A stretch of 64,000 nucleotides of DNA, from the NCBI RefSeq assembly GCF_020781975.1, contig NZ_JAJGNI010000004.1:186001-250000 (forward strand). The letters run 5' to 3'. The notes under the pieces were generated by a model. That model searched no databases. It was not told where the DNA came from and was given only the letters and a program-made list of their open reading frames with translations. Source of the stretch: Microbacterium schleiferi (GTDB lineage Bacteria > Actinomycetota > Actinomycetes > Actinomycetales > Microbacteriaceae). How positions within the stretch are numbered: the stretch's first letter is position 1; each line of letters starts with the position of its first letter. The translations under genes were made by a program, and so were the position numbers. Of this stretch, positions 27,456 through 37,061 are shown one piece after another.

Positions 27456-29639
27456 GTGGCGCAGAGCATCTTCATCACCTCGGCAGAAGGTCACTCCGGA
27501 AAGTCCACGATCGCCCTGGGGGTGCTCGATGCGTTGAGCCATGCCACCCCACGCGTCGGCGTGTTCCGAGCGATCGCCCGCTCGACCACGGAACCCGACT
27601 ACGTGCTTGAGATGCTCCTCGCGCACGACGGCGTCGACCTGCCCTACGACGACTGCATCGGTGTGACCTACGACGAGGTGCGGGCTGACCCCGATGCGGC
27701 TCTCGGGAAGATCGTGGAGCGCTACAAGGCCGTTGAGGCGCAGTGTGACGCCGTCGTGATCGTGGGGAGCGACTACACGGACGTCGGGTCACCCGCGGAG
27801 CTCGGCTACAACGCCCGCATCGCGGCAAATCTCGGTGCCCCAGTCTTGCTCGTGATGAGCGGCCGAACCGGCGAAGCGGAAAAGCTCGGGTCGTCACCTG
27901 CGCGAACCCCCGAGGAGATTGGCCAGATCACCGCACTAGCACTGGCCGAGCTCGCCCACGGACGAGCGGGGCTCCTCGCGGTGATCGTCAACCGTGCGGA
28001 TGCGGAGCGGATCGAAGACGTCGTCGGATCCGTGCGTGAGGTCATCGATCACGCCCGCGAGCCCGAGCACGTGGCATCCGACGGTGTCGTGCCGGTGTGG
28101 GCGATTCCCGAGGACACGTTCCTGGTGGCCCCCACGATGCGCGAGGTTATGGCGGCGATCGATGGAACCCTGATCAAAGGCGACGAGGAGTTGCTCTCGC
28201 GCGAGGTCCTCGGTGTCGTGATCGCGGGGATGTCGATGGTCAACGTGCTGCCGCGGCTGAGTGAGAGTTCCATCGTCATGATCCCAGCCGACCGCACCGA
28301 GGTGCTGCTGGCGACGCTGCTGGCGCACTCCTCGGGCACGTTCCCGTCGATTTCCGGCATCCTGCTCAACGGCCCGTTCCCCCTGCCCGAACAGATCGAC
28401 AGGCTGATGGATGGCGTCTCCTCGAACCTGCCGATCATCGCAACCGATGAGGGCACCTTCGAGACCGCCGTCAAGGTCATCAATACGCGGGGACGCTTCG
28501 CCGCGGCATCCCAGCGGCGGTACGACACCGCGCTGTCGATGTTCGAGCAGTACGTCGACACCGCGATGCTGAGCAGATCGCTCGGCTTGGCGCGGTCGTC
28601 AGTCGTCACCCCACTCATGTTCGAATACCAGCTCGTGGAGCGGTCCCGCGCGGATCGGCGGCGGATCGTACTTCCCGAGGGAAACGACGATCGCGTCATC
28701 CGGGCCGCCGCGACAGTCCTCGCGCGCGGCATCGCCGACCTCGTCATCCTCGGCGATGAGGGCGATATCCGCACGCGAGCGGCAGAGCTCGGCGTCGACC
28801 TGACAGCAGCGCAGATCATCAGCCCGTTCGACCCCCACTACGTCGAACAGTTCGCGCAGGAGTACGCGCGCCTGCGGGCCCACAAGGGGATCTCGCTCGA
28901 TCAGGCAGCCGACACCGTCACCGATGTGTCCTACTTCGGGACGCTGATGGTTCACCTGGGCCTGGCCGATGGCATGGTCTCGGGCGCTGCGCACACGACG
29001 GCGCACACGATCCGTCCGGCGTTCGAGATCATAAAGACCAAGCCGGGTGTCTCGGTGGTGTCGAGCGTCTTCCTCATGGCTCTGGCCGACCGCGTGCTCG
29101 TGTACGGCGATTGCGCCGTGATCCCTGATCCCACTTCTGAGCAACTCGCCGACATCGCGATCTCGTCTGCAGCGACAGCCGCGCAGTTCGGGATCGACCC
29201 CCGCGTCGCGATGCTGTCGTACTCGACGGGGGAGTCCGGGTCGGGGGCGGATGTCGAGAAGGTGCGCGCAGCCACCGCCTTGGTCCGCGACAGGGCGCCG
29301 GAACTGCTCGTCGAGGGCCCCATCCAGTACGACGCAGCGGCTGACGCGGCGGTTGCCGCCGCGAAGATGCCCGGTTCACAGGTCGCCGGTCGCGCAACAG
29401 TCTTCGTCTTCCCGGACCTCAACACCGGGAACAACACCTACAAGGCGGTCCAACGCTCGGCCGGAGCTGTCGCGATCGGGCCCGTCCTGCAGGGGCTCAA
29501 CAAACCCATCAACGACCTGTCGCGGGGCGCGCTGGTCGACGACATCGTGAACACCATCGCGATCACCGCGATTCAGGCCCAAGCGGATGCCGACACCTCG
29601 GCTCCAGCATCCAGTGAGAAGGAAGGGACCACCGCATGA
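27456..29639 (+). CDS. pta: Phosphate acetyltransferase
   Basis: 727 aa. Converts acetyl-CoA and phosphate to acetyl phosphate and CoA (reversible). Three parts: an N-terminal P-loop domain (GHSGKST, dethiobiotin-synthase-like), a DRTGG-type middle domain, and the C-terminal PTA/PTB catalytic domain (NDDRVIRAA, DGMVSGAAHTTAHTIRPA, STGESGSG). This is the long Pta type. TAGGCT (27444-27449) ends six bases before the GTG, so leaderless. Overlaps ackA by 4 bp (ATGA), a conserved operon for acetate overflow and assimilation. Confidence 0.97.
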   Translation: MAQSIFITSAEGHSGKSTIALGVLDALSHATPRVGVFRAIARSTTEPDYVLEMLLAHDGVDLPYDDCIGVTYDEVRADPDAALGKIVERYKAVEAQCDAVVIVGSDYTDVGSPAELGYNARIAANLGAPVLLVMSGRTGEAEKLGSSPARTPEEIGQITALALAELAHGRAGLLAVIVNRADAERIEDVVGSVREVIDHAREPEHVASDGVVPVWAIPEDTFLVAPTMREVMAAIDGTLIKGDEELLSREVLGVVIAGMSMVNVLPRLSESSIVMIPADRTEVLLATLLAHSSGTFPSISGILLNGPFPLPEQIDRLMDGVSSNLPIIATDEGTFETAVKVINTRGRFAAASQRRYDTALSMFEQYVDTAMLSRSLGLARSSVVTPLMFEYQLVERSRADRRRIVLPEGNDDRVIRAAATVLARGIADLVILGDEGDIRTRAAELGVDLTAAQIISPFDPHYVEQFAQEYARLRAHKGISLDQAADTVTDVSYFGTLMVHLGLADGMVSGAAHTTAHTIRPAFEIIKTKPGVSVVSSVFLMALADRVLVYGDCAVIPDPTSEQLADIAISSAATAAQFGIDPRVAMLSYSTGESGSGADVEKVRAATALVRDRAPELLVEGPIQYDAAADAAVAAAKMPGSQVAGRATVFVFPDLNTGNNTYKAVQRSAGAVAIGPVLQGLNKPINDLSRGALVDDIVNTIAITAIQAQADADTSAPASSEKEGTTA

Positions 29640-30868
29640 GTGTCGTCCTCGTCGTCAACAGCGGTTCGTCGTCATTCAAGTACCAGCTGATCGACATGGA
29701 CAACGAAGCGGTGCTCGCCTCGGGCCTCGTGGAACGGATCGGGCAAGAGAACGGTCACGCGCGTCACACCGTCACCGCGGCGGAGTTCGCCCCGGATGAG
29801 CCGGCACCGACATTCGTGAGCGCGACCTCCGAGCGAGACCTGCCGATTCCCGACCACACCGCAGGCTTCCAGGTGATGCTCGATGCCTTCGCTGCGCACG
29901 GCCCCTCACTGCAGGCGAATCCGCCCGTCGCCGTTGGTCACCGCGTCGTGCACGGTGGGGCGCGCTTTTTCGAGCCGACGCTGGTGACTCCGCTGGTGCT
30001 CATCAACATCGAAGACCTGTCGGTACTCGCGCCCCTCCACAACCCAGGGGCGGTGCAGGGCATCCGTGCCGCACAGGAAGCGTTCGACACGATTCCTCAC
30101 GTCGCGGTCTTCGACACCGCGTTCCATCAGACGCTCGCCCCCGCCGCCTACACGTATGCGATCGACCGGGAACTGGCCGAGCAGCATCGCCTGCGCCGGT
30201 ACGGGTTCCACGGCACCTCGCACAAGTTCGTCAGCGAAGCCGCAGCGGCGTTCCTCGACCGGCCGCTGGGAGACCTGAAGCAGATCGTGTTCCACCTCGG
30301 AAACGGAGCCTCGGTCACCGCGATCGACGGTGGTCGTTCGGTCGACACGTCCATGGGGCTCACACCGCTGGAGGGACTTGTCATGGGCACCCGTTCGGGC
30401 GACGTCGACCCGGCCATCGTGTTCCAGCTTGCGCGACGCGCGGGGCTCTCGATCGACGACCTCGACGATCTGCTCAACAAGCGCTCGGGACTGCTCGGCC
30501 TGGCGGGGGCCTCCGACATGCGCGACATCGAACAGCGGCGCGAGGACGGCGATGAGGCGGCGACGCTGGCCTTCGACGTCTACATCCATCGCCTGCGCAC
30601 CTACGCCGGCGCGTATCTCGCGCAGCTGGGCGGCGTGGACGTCATCTCCTTCACCGCCGGCGTCGGCGAGAACTCGCCCATCGTTCGCGCGGCGGCGCTC
30701 GAAACCCTCGGGTTCGCGGGAGTGGAGATCGACCCCGAGCGCAACGACCGGCGCGAGCGCGGCATCCGTCGCATTTCCACTGACACGTCTGCGGTGAGCG
30801 TTCTGGTCGTTCCGACCGATGAAGAACTCGAGATCGCTCGGCAAACTCTCGGCGTCGCGCAGCGCTGA
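29636..30868 (+). CDS. ackA: Acetate kinase
   Basis: 410 aa. Interconverts acetyl phosphate + ADP and acetate + ATP. Seen: N-terminal VVNSGSSSFKYQLID, the signature DTAFHQTLAPAAYTYAI, YGFHGTSHK, FHLGNGASVTAIDGGRSVDTSMGLTPLEGL and FTAGVGENSPIVR. Length is usual. Overlaps the pta stop, so expression is coupled. Confidence 0.97.
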   Translation: MSVVLVVNSGSSSFKYQLIDMDNEAVLASGLVERIGQENGHARHTVTAAEFAPDEPAPTFVSATSERDLPIPDHTAGFQVMLDAFAAHGPSLQANPPVAVGHRVVHGGARFFEPTLVTPLVLINIEDLSVLAPLHNPGAVQGIRAAQEAFDTIPHVAVFDTAFHQTLAPAAYTYAIDRELAEQHRLRRYGFHGTSHKFVSEAAAAFLDRPLGDLKQIVFHLGNGASVTAIDGGRSVDTSMGLTPLEGLVMGTRSGDVDPAIVFQLARRAGLSIDDLDDLLNKRSGLLGLAGASDMRDIEQRREDGDEAATLAFDVYIHRLRTYAGAYLAQLGGVDVISFTAGVGENSPIVRAAALETLGFAGVEIDPERNDRRERGIRRISTDTSAVSVLVVPTDEELEIARQTLGVAQR

Positions 30869-30995
30869 CGACACGCAAACCAGCGTCGCGGCAAGGCCGA
30901 ACTACTACGCTTGCACCACGGCGTCAGCCGCACCCGATCTGTTGCCATGGCTCGTGCCAACGCTTTCGACATCGCCACCCGCCGGGAGGTTTCCT

Positions 30996-31781
30996 GTGGC
31001 CGACGCTCTTCCCGATCTCACCGCCTACGACGCGGTGCTCTTCGATCTGGACGGGGTGTTGACGCCGACCGCCGAAGTGCACATGCACGCATGGCAGGCG
31101 ATGTTCCAGGAGCTCTTCGCGACCTGGAACATCACGCCGGAGTACACCGAGCGCGACTACTTCGAGCACCTCGACGGCAAGAAGCGCTATGACGGCGTCG
31201 CGAGCCTGCTGTGGAGCCGTGATGTCGAAGTACCCTGGGGCGACCCGAGCGACTCGCCTGAGATCGACACCGTCTGCGGCATCGGCAACCGCAAGAACGC
31301 TGTCTTCGAGAGCGTGCTGCGAAGCGAAGGAATCGCGCCGTATCCGGGCTCGCTCGCGCTGCTGGACGTGCTGCGGGATGCCGGTACCCGGATCGCGGTG
31401 GTCTCGAGTTCCAAGAACGCCCGGGAAGTGCTCACGGCCGCCGGCATTATCGATCGCTTCGAGGTGATCATGGACGGCGTCATCGCCGAACGCGACGGGC
31501 TGGCCTCCAAGCCCGCCCCCGACGTGTTCGTCGAGGCTGCTGCGATGCTCGGTGTCGACCCGGCATCCAGCGCGGCCGTCGAAGATGCCCTGTCAGGGGT
31601 ACGTTCCGCGGCTGCTGGCGGATTCGCGCTCGTGGTCGGCGTCGACCGTGGCGTCGGAGCCGAGGTGCTGCGCGACGCTGGCGCACACGTGGTGGTCTCC
31701 GATCTGGCCGAGTTCCTCGACGGCGACGGTGCCGGCATCCCTACCGCTGCTCTCGCACCCGAACCGGAGGAGTCCGCGTGA
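30996..31781 (+). CDS. HAD hydrolase, beta-phosphoglucomutase family
   Basis: 261 aa. HAD motif I FDLDGVLTP with Asp17 (nucleophile) and Asp19, a cap domain, motif II VVSSSKN, motif III KPAPDVF and motif IV VEDALSGV. The beta-PGM assignment comes from the DLDGVL/T signature and from its partner: the next gene is a GH65 phosphorylase, which releases beta-glucose 1-phosphate that this enzyme would convert to glucose 6-phosphate. The GTG is nine bases after GGGAGGT. A frame extension to 30819 is rejected because it has no ribosome site. Overlaps GH65 as GTGA. Confidence 0.88.
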   Translation: MADALPDLTAYDAVLFDLDGVLTPTAEVHMHAWQAMFQELFATWNITPEYTERDYFEHLDGKKRYDGVASLLWSRDVEVPWGDPSDSPEIDTVCGIGNRKNAVFESVLRSEGIAPYPGSLALLDVLRDAGTRIAVVSSSKNAREVLTAAGIIDRFEVIMDGVIAERDGLASKPAPDVFVEAAAMLGVDPASSAAVEDALSGVRSAAAGGFALVVGVDRGVGAEVLRDAGAHVVVSDLAEFLDGDGAGIPTAALAPEPEESA

Positions 31782-34321
31782 TCGATCGTGATCGCTACCC
31801 CATCGACCCATGGCGGCTCGTCGAGACGAGCTACTCGCACGACGAGGTCGGGGTCTCCGAGACACTCTTCGCCGTCGGTAACGGCTACCTGGGCTTGCGG
31901 GGCAACAGCCCCGAGGGTCGCTTCGCGCACGAGCACGGCACCTTCATCAACGGCTTCCACGAAGTCTTCCCGATCCGGCATGCGGAGCAGGCGTATGGGT
32001 TCGCCGAGGTGGGCCAGACGATCATCAACGCCCCGGATGCCAAGATCATGCGGGTCTACGTCGATGACGAGCCGCTGTCGCTCGACATCGCCGATGTGCG
32101 CGAGTACGAGCGCGTCCTCGACATGCGCGACGGTGTCATGCGTCGACGCATCCTCTGGGTGACACCGTCGGGCAAAGAGGTTCTGATCGAGGACGCGCGG
32201 CTGGTGTCGTTCGAGGAGAAGCACCTCGCGATCTTGCGGCAGACCGTCACGGTGCTGAACGCCGATGCTCCGGTCACCATCAGCTGTCAGATCATCAACC
32301 GGCAAGACGGCGAGGATGTCTATGGCGGCACTCCCGTCGCGCCCAAGAAGGCGGGCTTCGATCCTCGCAGGGCTGAGCGAATCCACCAGCGCGTACTCCA
32401 ACCACAGGAGTACTGGCAGGACGGCGCGCGATCGGCGCTTGCCTACAAGGCCACCGAATCGGAGATGACGATCGCGGTCGTCGCCGACCACATCATCACC
32501 ACCGACAACGAGTACGACCCGCGGCGCCTGATCGAACCCGACATCGCCAAGAACGTGTTCCGGGTGCGGGCGAAGGCCGGCGTGCCGGTCACCGTCACCA
32601 AGCTCGTGAGCTACCACACCTCGCGCGGTGTTCCCGCGCGAGAACTGGTCGATCGGTGCCGCAGGACCCTTGACCGCGCGGAGGCCGAGGGCGTCGATAC
32701 GTTCTTCACGCGCCAGCGCGAATGGCTGGATGCGTTCTGGGAGCGTTCGGACGTTCGGATCGGCGGCCATGACGATCTGCAGCAGGCGACCCGCTGGTGC
32801 CTCTTCCAGCTCGCCCAGGCTGCCGCGCGGGCCGATGGGCTCGGCGTCCCCGCGAAGGGTGTCTCGGGGTCGGGCTACTCGGGTCACTACTTTTGGGACA
32901 CCGAGATCTACGTGCTGCCGTTCTTGGCTTATACGACCCCGCAGTGGGCGCGAAACGCACTGCGGATGCGGTACCTCATGCTTCCCGCCGCGCGTCGGCG
33001 CGCGCGTCAACTCAACGAGGCCGGGGTGCTCTTCCCGTGGCGCACGATCAACGGTGAGGAGGCCTCGGCCTATTACGCCGCTGGCACCGCTCAGTACCAC
33101 ATCAATGCCGACGTGAGTTTTGCCCTCGCGAAGTATGTGCGGGCGACGGGCGACACCGAGTTCCTCTATCGCGAAGGCGTCGATATCGCCGTCGAGACCG
33201 CCCGGATGTGGGCGAGCCTCGGGTTCTGGCGTGAGACGGAACTCGACTCCGAGCGGTCGTTCCACATCCACGGTGTGACGGGGCCCGACGAGTACACGAC
33301 AGTCGTCAACGACAACCTCTTCACGAACGTCATGGCTCGCTTCAACCTGCGTTTCGCTGCCCACACGTTGCGCGACATGGCCCTGGACGCTCCCGAGGAT
33401 TACCGCCTCATGGTGGATCGCCTGGGCCTGGGGGAGCACGAGGTCGAGGCGTGGGAGGCCGCGGCTGAGGCGATGAACATCCCGTTCAGCGATGCCTTCG
33501 GCATCCACCCCCAGGACGCCGTTTTCCTCGAAAAGGAAGTCTGGGACCTCGAGAACACATCGCCCGACCAGCGGCCGCTGCTGCTGCACTTCCACCCGCT
33601 GGTGATTTACCGGTACCAGGTGCTCAAGCAAGCCGACGTGGTGCTGGCGCTGTTCTTGCAGGGCAACCACTTCACCGCCGAAGAGAAGCTGGCCGACTTC
33701 GAGTACTACGACCCCCTGACGACGGGGGACTCGACGCTGTCGGCAGTCGTGCAGGCGATCCTCGCTGCCGAGGTCGGCTACCAGGACCTCGCCCTGAGGT
33801 ACTTCCTCGACTCGATCTATGTCGATCTCGGCGACCTGCATCACAATGCCGCGGATGGCGTGCACGTCGCCTCGGCCGGTGGCGTCTGGACCGCGCTGGT
33901 CAGTGGATTCGGAGGTATGCGCGACCACTTCGGGGAGTTGAGCTTCGATCCGCGGCTGCCTGCCGACTGGCCGGAGCTCTCCTTCACGCTGCACTGGCAG
34001 GGCACGCGGCTGCAGGTGACGATCGCCCGCGACCGGATGTGGTTCGCGGCGGGGCCGGGGCAGAGCGTCTCGTTCTCGGTGCGGGGCGCTCAGTACGTCA
34101 TCGACCCCGAGCAAGAGCTGATGATTCCGCTTGCCGATCAGGGTCCGGTGATTCCCGGCCGACCCTCGATTCGTCAGTTCGCGGATGTCACCCGCGACGA
34201 CGGGTCGCTGTTGTCGGCATCCGTGCCGGTCGTCACGACCTCGATCCCGATCGTGGGGTCGCCGGAGACGTTCGAGAGCGTGCCGGATCAGCTGCCGCAG
34301 GCCGCTGACCCGATGTCGTGA
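31778..34321 (+). CDS. Glycoside hydrolase family 65 disaccharide phosphorylase
   Basis: 847 aa. N-terminal beta-sandwich, linker helices, (alpha/alpha)6 barrel and C-terminal domain. The catalytic acid lies in GVTGPDEYT (Glu505), the GH65 signature; SYHTSRGVPARE and FWDTEIYVLPFLAYT form the substrate side. Members phosphorolyse maltose, trehalose or kojibiose into beta-glucose 1-phosphate plus a sugar; the exact substrate cannot be read. It overlaps the HAD gene and so forms a classical phosphorylase/beta-PGM pair also known from mycobacteria (Rv3400-Rv3401). Confidence 0.9.
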   Translation: MIDRDRYPIDPWRLVETSYSHDEVGVSETLFAVGNGYLGLRGNSPEGRFAHEHGTFINGFHEVFPIRHAEQAYGFAEVGQTIINAPDAKIMRVYVDDEPLSLDIADVREYERVLDMRDGVMRRRILWVTPSGKEVLIEDARLVSFEEKHLAILRQTVTVLNADAPVTISCQIINRQDGEDVYGGTPVAPKKAGFDPRRAERIHQRVLQPQEYWQDGARSALAYKATESEMTIAVVADHIITTDNEYDPRRLIEPDIAKNVFRVRAKAGVPVTVTKLVSYHTSRGVPARELVDRCRRTLDRAEAEGVDTFFTRQREWLDAFWERSDVRIGGHDDLQQATRWCLFQLAQAAARADGLGVPAKGVSGSGYSGHYFWDTEIYVLPFLAYTTPQWARNALRMRYLMLPAARRRARQLNEAGVLFPWRTINGEEASAYYAAGTAQYHINADVSFALAKYVRATGDTEFLYREGVDIAVETARMWASLGFWRETELDSERSFHIHGVTGPDEYTTVVNDNLFTNVMARFNLRFAAHTLRDMALDAPEDYRLMVDRLGLGEHEVEAWEAAAEAMNIPFSDAFGIHPQDAVFLEKEVWDLENTSPDQRPLLLHFHPLVIYRYQVLKQADVVLALFLQGNHFTAEEKLADFEYYDPLTTGDSTLSAVVQAILAAEVGYQDLALRYFLDSIYVDLGDLHHNAADGVHVASAGGVWTALVSGFGGMRDHFGELSFDPRLPADWPELSFTLHWQGTRLQVTIARDRMWFAAGPGQSVSFSVRGAQYVIDPEQELMIPLADQGPVIPGRPSIRQFADVTRDDGSLLSASVPVVTTSIPIVGSPETFESVPDQLPQAADPMS

Positions 34322-34341
34322 CCACGCCCTAGGCTGGACGA

Positions 34342-36441
34342 ATGACCACCGCCCTGTACCGCCGGTATCGCCCCGAGGCGTTCGGCGAGATGATCGGGCA
34401 GAGTCAGGTCACCGAACCGCTCATGACCGCGCTGCGGGGCGACCGCGTCGGGCACGCCTACCTGTTCTCCGGGCCTCGCGGGTGCGGCAAGACGACCTCG
34501 GCGCGCATCCTAGCGCGGTGCCTGAACTGTGCCCAGGGACCGACCGACACCCCCTGCGGTACGTGCGAGAGCTGCATCGAGCTCGGACGCGGCGGCGGGG
34601 GATCCCTGGATGTCGTCGAGATCGATGCTGCCAGCCACAACGGTGTCGATGACGCTCGCGATCTGCGGGAGCGCGCCGTCTTCGCACCCGCACGTGATCG
34701 GTTCAAGATCTTCATCCTCGACGAGGCGCACATGGTGACGCCGCAGGGATTCAACGCCCTGCTCAAACTCGTCGAAGAGCCTCCCGATCACGTGAAGTTC
34801 ATCTTCGCCACGACCGAGCCTGAGAAAGTCATCGGCACGATCCGGTCGCGCACGCACCACTACCCGTTCCGACTCGTCCCGCCGGCGGCGATGCTCGAGT
34901 ATGTGGGCTCGCTCTGCGAGAGCGAGGGCGTGGTCGTCGATCCCGGTGTGCTGCCCCTGGTCGTCCGCGCCGGCGGCGGGTCCCCGCGAGACACGCTGTC
35001 GCTGCTCGACCAACTCATCGCGGGCTCGGAAGGCGCCGTCACGTACGAACGCGCGGTCGCACTTCTCGGGTACACGCATGCCGAGCTTCTCGACGAGATC
35101 GTCGACGCCCTCGCGGCATCCGACGCCGGCGCCGTCTTCGCCGCCGTCGACCGGGTTGTACAGACCGGGCAAGACCCGCGCCGCTTCGTCGACGATCTTC
35201 TGGAACGGCTGCGCGACCTCATCGTCGTCGCCGCGACGGGGGACGGCGCCGCAGCAGTGCTACGCGGCGCATCCCCCGAAGACCTCCAGCGGATGTCGGC
35301 GCAAGCAGACCGGTTCGGCGCTCAACGGCTCTCGCGCACAGCGGATGTCGTTGTCGCCGCGCTCGACGAGATGACCGGTGCCACCTCACCGCGACTGCAG
35401 CTCGAGCTCATGTGCGCGCGCGTTCTGGCGCTGGCCACCGCCGCTCCAGCTGCTTCCTCTGCCCCTGTGGCCGCTGCCCCGGCACCCGCTCCAGCTGCTT
35501 CCCCTGCCCCTGCGGCCGCTGCTGCCCCGGCGCCCGCCGCTGCTCCCACTCCCTCGCCCGCGCCTACGGAAGCGAGCGTTTCGGAGACGAGCGTTGCGAC
35601 AGTGCCTCCCGCGCCACCGACCGAGCCGGTGACGCTGGACGTGGTTCGGGAGCGGTGGGCTGCGGTACTTGCCGCGCTGGAGAGCATCAGTCGCTCGTCA
35701 TGGTTGCTGGTGTCTGTCGCGACAGTTGCCGATTTCTCGGGCGACGTGCTCACCCTCACGTTCGCGAACGCTTCCGACGTCGCCAAGTTCAAGCATCTTC
35801 TTGCCGGCGCAGGACCCAGCGAGGATCTTCGCACCGCGATCAAGCAGGTTCTCGGCATCCGGGTGAAGTACCTTGCCAAGCACGACCCCGCGGGCGGTCC
35901 CTCGGACTCGTCGGGCCCTTCAGACGGCGGGCCTTCTGGCGGGCCGGGCCCGGGCGAGGCGCCCCGCACGCCGCAGCCCGGCGGCGGCGCGAGTGCACAG
36001 CCCGGAGGCGGCACGCCGGCCCCGCCTCGTGGCGGCGGAACGACAGCGCAGCCTCGCGGCGGAGCGAGAGCAGCTGCCGCAGCTCCTGCCGTGACGGACT
36101 GGGCGGTCGCCCCCATCCCTTCGTCCGAAGCGCCGACCGCGGTCCTTGCGTCTTCTCTCGCGGTCGATGACGAGCCCGAGGATGCGCCGGTCGGTCTCGC
36201 TGTGCAGCTTCCGGCTCCCCGGGAGGGCGACGTCCTCGACGCTGATGAGCCCTCAGCCGACGATGATGACAGCGAGGGTGCCGATCTGGATATCGCCCCC
36301 GAGCAGGCGCCCGTCGTCGCGCAGCGGATCGCCCGGGCTCCCGACGGAACGCAGCGCTACGGGGAAGCGGTGGTGCGCCAGCTGCTGGGGGCGCGCTTCA
36401 TCCGTGAAGAACCGCACGCATCACCCACGAGGTTCGGCTGA
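34342..36441 (+). CDS. dnaX: DNA polymerase III subunit gamma/tau
   Basis: 699 aa, clamp loader ATPase of the replisome. Walker [11 protein letters not shown] (43-52), zinc cysteines 63, 72, 75 and 78 ([16 protein letters not shown]), Walker [10 protein letters not shown], sensor 1 FATTEPEK. From about residue 370 an Ala/Pro-rich and then Gly/Pro-rich linker (repeats of PGGG, APPRGG) runs to about 570, and then an acidic C-terminus. No slippery A-rich site is seen, so no frameshift gamma is predicted. TAGGCT (34330-34335) ends six bases before the ATG. Followed by recR after two bases. Confidence 0.97.
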   Translation: MTTALYRRYRPEAFGEMIGQSQVTEPLMTALRGDRVGHAYLFSGPRGCGKTTSARILARCLNCAQGPTDTPCGTCESCIELGRGGGGSLDVVEIDAASHNGVDDARDLRERAVFAPARDRFKIFILDEAHMVTPQGFNALLKLVEEPPDHVKFIFATTEPEKVIGTIRSRTHHYPFRLVPPAAMLEYVGSLCESEGVVVDPGVLPLVVRAGGGSPRDTLSLLDQLIAGSEGAVTYERAVALLGYTHAELLDEIVDALAASDAGAVFAAVDRVVQTGQDPRRFVDDLLERLRDLIVVAATGDGAAAVLRGASPEDLQRMSAQADRFGAQRLSRTADVVVAALDEMTGATSPRLQLELMCARVLALATAAPAASSAPVAAAPAPAPAASPAPAAAAAPAPAAAPTPSPAPTEASVSETSVATVPPAPPTEPVTLDVVRERWAAVLAALESISRSSWLLVSVATVADFSGDVLTLTFANASDVAKFKHLLAGAGPSEDLRTAIKQVLGIRVKYLAKHDPAGGPSDSSGPSDGGPSGGPGPGEAPRTPQPGGGASAQPGGGTPAPPRGGGTTAQPRGGARAAAAAPAVTDWAVAPIPSSEAPTAVLASSLAVDDEPEDAPVGLAVQLPAPREGDVLDADEPSADDDDSEGADLDIAPEQAPVVAQRIARAPDGTQRYGEAVVRQLLGARFIREEPHASPTRFG

Positions 36442-36443
36442 GC

Positions 36444-37037
36444 ATGTACGACGGCATCGTCCAAGACCTCATCGACGAGCTCGGTCGGCTTCCCGGTATT
36501 GGGCCGAAGTCGGCGCAGCGCATCGCATTTCACATCCTGCAGACCCCGTCGTTCGACGTGTCGCGACTGTCGCAGGTGCTCGCCGAGGTGCGGGAAAAGG
36601 TTCGGTTCTGTGAGCTCTGCGGCAATGTATCGGAGCAGGATCGCTGCAGCATCTGCCGCGACCCTCGCCGCAACCAGACGCTGATTTGCGTCGTCGAGGA
36701 CGCGAAGGATGTCGCGGCGATCGAGCGCACGCGCGAGTTCCGCGGGCTCTACCACGTCCTCGGCGGGGCGATCAGCCCGATCGCGGGTGTCGGTCCCGAC
36801 GATCTGCGCATCGCGCAGCTCATGCAGCGACTTGCCGACGGTACGGTTCAGGAAGTCATCCTTGCCACCAACCCGAACCTCGAGGGTGAAGCTACAGCGA
36901 CCTACCTGTCGCGCCTGCTGACCTCCCTGCAGATCACAGTCACGAGACTCGCCTCGGGTCTGCCGGTCGGTGGTGATCTCGAGTACGCCGACGAGGTCAC
37001 GCTCGGTCGCGCCTTCGAGGGTCGTCGCTCGATCTGA
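36444..37037 (+). CDS. recR: Recombination protein RecR
   Basis: 197 aa. N-terminal helix-hairpin-helix ([19 protein letters not shown]), zinc finger [16 protein letters not shown] (four Cys) and a Toprim domain ([31 protein letters not shown]). Works in RecFOR-type gap repair. Two-base gap after dnaX makes a conserved pair. Confidence 0.97.
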   Translation: MYDGIVQDLIDELGRLPGIGPKSAQRIAFHILQTPSFDVSRLSQVLAEVREKVRFCELCGNVSEQDRCSICRDPRRNQTLICVVEDAKDVAAIERTREFRGLYHVLGGAISPIAGVGPDDLRIAQLMQRLADGTVQEVILATNPNLEGEATATYLSRLLTSLQITVTRLASGLPVGGDLEYADEVTLGRAFEGRRSI

Positions 37038-37061
37038 GTCGGGTCAGCAGAACCCGGCTTC

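Noticed and set aside
31187-34114. 975-aa open frame on the minus strand
   Set aside because: It lies wholly antisense to the GH65 and HAD genes, has no family motif and is low-complexity (Arg, Glu, His, Val), a typical GC-rich shadow.
34342-36441. Programmed frameshift in dnaX producing gamma
   Set aside because: No A-rich slippery sequence with a following hairpin was found in the linker region.
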